Source: Trichomonas tenax (lineage: Eukaryota; Parabasalia; Trichomonadida; Trichomonadidae). Taken from it: a stretch of DNA of 31,154 nucleotides. This document shows positions 28,729 to 31,154 of this stretch, piece by piece; the stretch's first letter is position 1; the number at the start of each line of letters is the position of its first letter. A program made the translations under genes and the position numbers. Location of the stretch: assembly GCA_023091735.1 (NCBI GenBank), contig JALKBU010000607.1:1-31154 (forward strand), in the 5' to 3' direction. A model generated the notes under the pieces. That model saw nothing but the letters and a program-made list of their open reading frames with translations, was not told the DNA's origin and ran no database searches.

Positions 28729-29267
28729 ATGGCATAAATGCAAATGGAGTTAAAGATAAATCAAAACTTCCTGAAAATTTCAAAGTTCCGGCATTTTATC
28801 AGAACAAGCCGGTTGTTAAAATTGGAAGAAACTCGTTTAGTACGTATTCAAATTTAAAGTACGTTTATATTCCCAATACAATTCAATCTATAGGATTATA
28901 TGCATTTGAGAATCAAAATATTTTAGAATTTTATGTTGCATATGGTTCTCTGGTAGTTCTCTCGGAGTGGGTACTTCACTACACAAAAGTGAATATATCA
29001 ATCTTCTATGGAGGAATTAATACTCTTCCTTTCAATGTAATAACAATGCAATTGAGCACTGATTGTGCTACAATATATGTAACAGAATTATATAAATATA
29101 AGGCTTACTCATTTCCACAATTTGTTCATTTCGTTGTTGATGATTCAATTAAATATAATTTGCCTTGGAGCGGTTGTCAGTCTTGTAAAATTCTCAACAC
29201 TTTGATTAACCCAATTTATTTTCATGCTGAAGTGCTAAATCATTTTTTAGTATTCAATTTCTTTTAG
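28729..29267 (+). pseudogene. BspA-like LRR_5 fragment lacking a start codon
   Basis: A continuous frame of about 179 codons starts after a TAA and has no ATG near its head. Its translation begins around GVKDKSKLPENFKVPAFY and continues with clear LRR_5 pattern: VVKIGRNSFSTYSNLKYVYI, then IPNTIQSIGLYAFENQNILE. Later parts (INTLPFNVITMQLS, PLWSGC-like end) are weaker. The N-terminal start block seen in the other BspA-like genes is missing, so this is a 5'-truncated copy. The frame being open over 179 codons argues that the loss is recent. A non-AUG start or an upstream exon is an alternative, but I see no intron signals. Confidence 0.6.
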
Positions 29268-29509
29268 TTTAATCAAAATTGCTTTTATATACCATAGCTA
29301 GAGCCCAATAGCAATATTGATTCTAACTATTTCATAACAAGAAAATTATTAATCTTATTTTGATACGATTTTTTGTTAATTAATTTTAATATTTAGACTT
29401 TCTTGTTTAATACTTATTCACTGAATATATTATGTAATATAAACATTCTTTGGGTCCATTTGTTTGTGCATAAATTAAAGCAGGAAGTGTGATTTGACAA
29501 ATTGTATTT

Positions 29510-29521
29510 TACATGACAAGT
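29510..29521 (+). promoter_or_regulatory. TTTACATGACAA motif upstream of the 376-residue protein gene
   Basis: An exact copy of the 12-mer found three times upstream of the acid phosphatase and Ada2 genes lies 30 bases before the ATG at 29552. A degenerate partner, ATTTGACAA, precedes it by about 16 bases. Confidence 0.4.
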
Positions 29522-29551
29522 TTTTATTAAAAGTGCCAAAATTATAAACGA

Positions 29552-30682
29552 ATGTTCAATAAATTGGATGATAAAGATATTGATATAATTTTAGCACCGT
29601 ATGCTGATAATTCCCTTATTATTAGGGCAGACCATGACTTAAGTGATCTTATTGTTCGGATATTGAAATCATCATTCAAACCCGATGAAATTGAGTATTA
29701 TAACCTTAAAACTGATGTGGAAAAGGAGTACAAAGCATTGTTAGGTAAGATTTTAGATAATGAAAACATAGGAAATGATATTAAGTCGATATATTATTCA
29801 AATGAACTATTTTCGGCAACAAAAGATGTTATATGGATTTTATTGTACAACTTCATACAGCAATACCACGAAACAGATGAAATTACTCAAATGAAATCGA
29901 AAGTTTTTGAAAATCTTGCTTTGAAATATTATCAGTTTAGATTGATTTTATTAGATGATAGACGCAAATCTGCAAATCAATTCACATATAATTGGTCTCT
30001 AATATCAGTGTTAATGTTTTTAAATATAGTTATGGTAGAGTTTCCTGATTCTATTTTTTACCAAAATCTCACTTTTATATTCCGAGCAGAAGAAGTTACT
30101 CAAAATCTTTTATTTGGATTTACTCCTGAAAACACCGTTTTTCATCAGAATGTTGCAAAATATTTGCCAAAGACTGACTTTTATAGATTCCCACATATCT
30201 ATGCATACTCAGCTCATCAACAAAATCTTGCTGGAATCATTAAGAATGATTTGCATCATCAAAATATAAGAACAAACAGAAACCAAATTTTATTCTCTTC
30301 TAAAGATTCTAATCCACTTCTAACAAGAGCCCTTGAACTTCGCTCATTCAGGAATGCAGAGATTGAACCTAAAATATCTATCAGAAATATAAAATGCAAG
30401 CCAAAGACAATTAGTCGCGATTTTGTTTTGGATGCAAAACTTTCTAAAGAAAGAAGTGTTGAAGCAAGAAAAGATCACATTAGAAATATTAATCAAAATC
30501 TCAGACAAATATGCTCTAAGGAAGCAGATATGATGTTGGCAATAGAAAAGAATGCCGTCACATGTCAAAGAGTCCTCAAAAACAAGCAGCAATCGAAAGA
30601 AACAATCGATTTCATTGAAGAAAAACAAAAAGCTCACAGCAAAGGAATTAAACTCAAACGAAATAGTGATGATGAAACGTAA
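29552..30682 (+). CDS. Possible FAM227-like ciliary protein
   Basis: The 376-residue product has a central helical region (about 85-200) with DVIWILLYNFIQ, ENLALKYYQFRLIL, YNWSLISVLMFLNIVMVEFP and FRAEEVTQNLLFGFTPENT. This spacing resembles the FAM227 (FWWh) domain, in which an FWW-type helix, a YxxLL helix and an FPES-like turn lead to a final helix ending in a Gly/Pro loop. FAM227 proteins are found in ciliated eukaryotes. The match is by pattern only and several signature aromatics differ, so I give it modest weight. The C-terminal 90 residues are basic and probably coiled. There is no signal peptide. A TTTACATGACAA motif lies upstream. Confidence 0.8.
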   Translation: MFNKLDDKDIDIILAPYADNSLIIRADHDLSDLIVRILKSSFKPDEIEYYNLKTDVEKEYKALLGKILDNENIGNDIKSIYYSNELFSATKDVIWILLYNFIQQYHETDEITQMKSKVFENLALKYYQFRLILLDDRRKSANQFTYNWSLISVLMFLNIVMVEFPDSIFYQNLTFIFRAEEVTQNLLFGFTPENTVFHQNVAKYLPKTDFYRFPHIYAYSAHQQNLAGIIKNDLHHQNIRTNRNQILFSSKDSNPLLTRALELRSFRNAEIEPKISIRNIKCKPKTISRDFVLDAKLSKERSVEARKDHIRNINQNLRQICSKEADMMLAIEKNAVTCQRVLKNKQQSKETIDFIEEKQKAHSKGIKLKRNSDDET

Positions 30683-30984
30683 ACAACACATAGCATTATT
30701 GATCACAAATTATCATGATTGCAAGCTTTCATTATTATAGAATTGAAGAAAAATTTTACTTTTTTTAGTAGTTTTTTAATGATCACTTTTTCAATATAAG
30801 AACTTCATTTTGGCATTTATTAAATTGTTTAGAATGGTTTATAAAGATAAATGAATTGTAAAAGGTTGAAAAGAATTGGATTTAATCAACCATTATGTTT
30901 GCGGTTCACTTTTTGTACGTTATTTAATTTTTTTCCCATTGCACCACACAATTTTTCTAATTTTTTTTTTAATTTTGGGCTATG
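30683..30984. other. Intergenic, no gene recognised
   Basis: AT-rich spacer with T-runs (for example 30961-30970) just upstream on the plus strand of the minus-strand frame's stop. No gene is seen. Confidence 0.5.
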
Positions 30985-31154
30985 TCAAAAACATTTTGCG
31001 CTCAGGACAGATGGAGTCACAACTCCGATTGTCATTCGAACTGTCTTATGTCCTTGAAACGGCATGGACAATTCGATATCTGGCCATAATGTTTTGTTAT
31101 TTCCATCAGGAAATTGATTGTCATAGCTGAGATATAAATAGATATAAATAGATT
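30985..31154 (-). CDS. Possible 3' end of a minus-strand gene, cut by the window
   Basis: On the minus strand a frame is open from the window edge to TGA at 30985-30987, about 55 codons. Its last part reads like real protein (FPDGNNKTLWPDIELSMPF, then VRMTIGVVTPSVLSAKCF) and the DNA at 31000-31080 is GC-richer than the flanks, as in the coding genes here. The part nearest the edge (31131-31154) is a simple 10-base repeat, GATATAAATA, which would encode low-complexity Ile/Tyr/Leu. So this may instead be a gene scrap next to a tandem repeat. The family is not recognised. Confidence 0.35.
   Translation of the reverse strand, partial: SIYIYLYLSYDNQFPDGNNKTLWPDIELSMPFQGHKTVRMTIGVVTPSVLSAKCF
31131..31154. 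repeat. Tandem repeat of GATATAAATA at window edge
   Basis: Two full copies and a partial third copy of a 10-base unit are visible; the array may continue beyond the window. Confidence 0.6.

Overview
The window looks like nuclear DNA of a trichomonad (Parabasalia), most likely a Tritrichomonas-like species; the species is an inference. The reasons are: BspA-like (LRR_5) surface-protein genes and fragments in several places; compact genes with no visible introns (I found no trichomonad-type 3' splice element such as ACTAACACACAG); short leaders with the trichomonad initiator TCA[C/T]T just upstream of three start codons; and a mix of axonemal (enkurin), chromatin (Ada2), ubiquitin (UBR-type E3) and Rab genes in very AT-rich DNA. 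There is no sign of bacterial operons, phage or CRISPR.

Layout. Positions 1-4.1 kb hold a decaying BspA-like cluster: a 5' fragment, an out-of-family scrap with an HExxH motif, a degenerate tRNA-like element, two 3' fragments, and one intact gene (3299-4108). Positions 4.5-14.1 kb form the conserved core: a coiled-coil protein, enkurin, a histidine acid phosphatase divergent from an Ada2-type adaptor, and a 930-residue protein combining a ubiquitin-like fold, UBA and AT-hooks. Positions 14.2-18.5 kb hold a repeat/hairpin block, a long coiled-coil protein, a degraded unknown gene and a BspA-like gene with one frameshift. Positions 18.8-21.1 kb hold a UPF1-like helicase pseudogene. Positions 21.4-25.0 kb are a 1198-residue UBR-box E3 ligase. 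Positions 26.2-27.3 kb are a beta-helix-like surface-protein frame interrupted by three TAA codons. Then come a Rab GTPase (27.8-28.4 kb), a headless BspA-like fragment (28.7-29.3 kb), a possible FAM227-like ciliary protein (29.5-30.7 kb), and the possible 3' end of a minus-strand gene at the right edge.

How the parts relate. Genes are unlinked single transcription units on both strands. Two (enkurin; tentatively the FAM227-like gene) point to the flagellar axoneme, two (Ada2-like and the Ubl/UBA/AT-hook protein) to chromatin, and the surface-protein families account for most of the decaying DNA. Upstream regions carry two recurring sequence signals: TCA[C/T]TTTTC initiators (enkurin, UBR ligase, Rab), and a TTTACATG[A/C/T]C motif, often paired at 20-22 bp, near four other genes. 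The most notable observations are the UPF1-like pseudogene, the Ubl/UBA/AT-hook architecture, the paired TTTACATG motif, the three-TAA frame, and a RING-like region in the UBR ligase with an altered last zinc-ligand pair.
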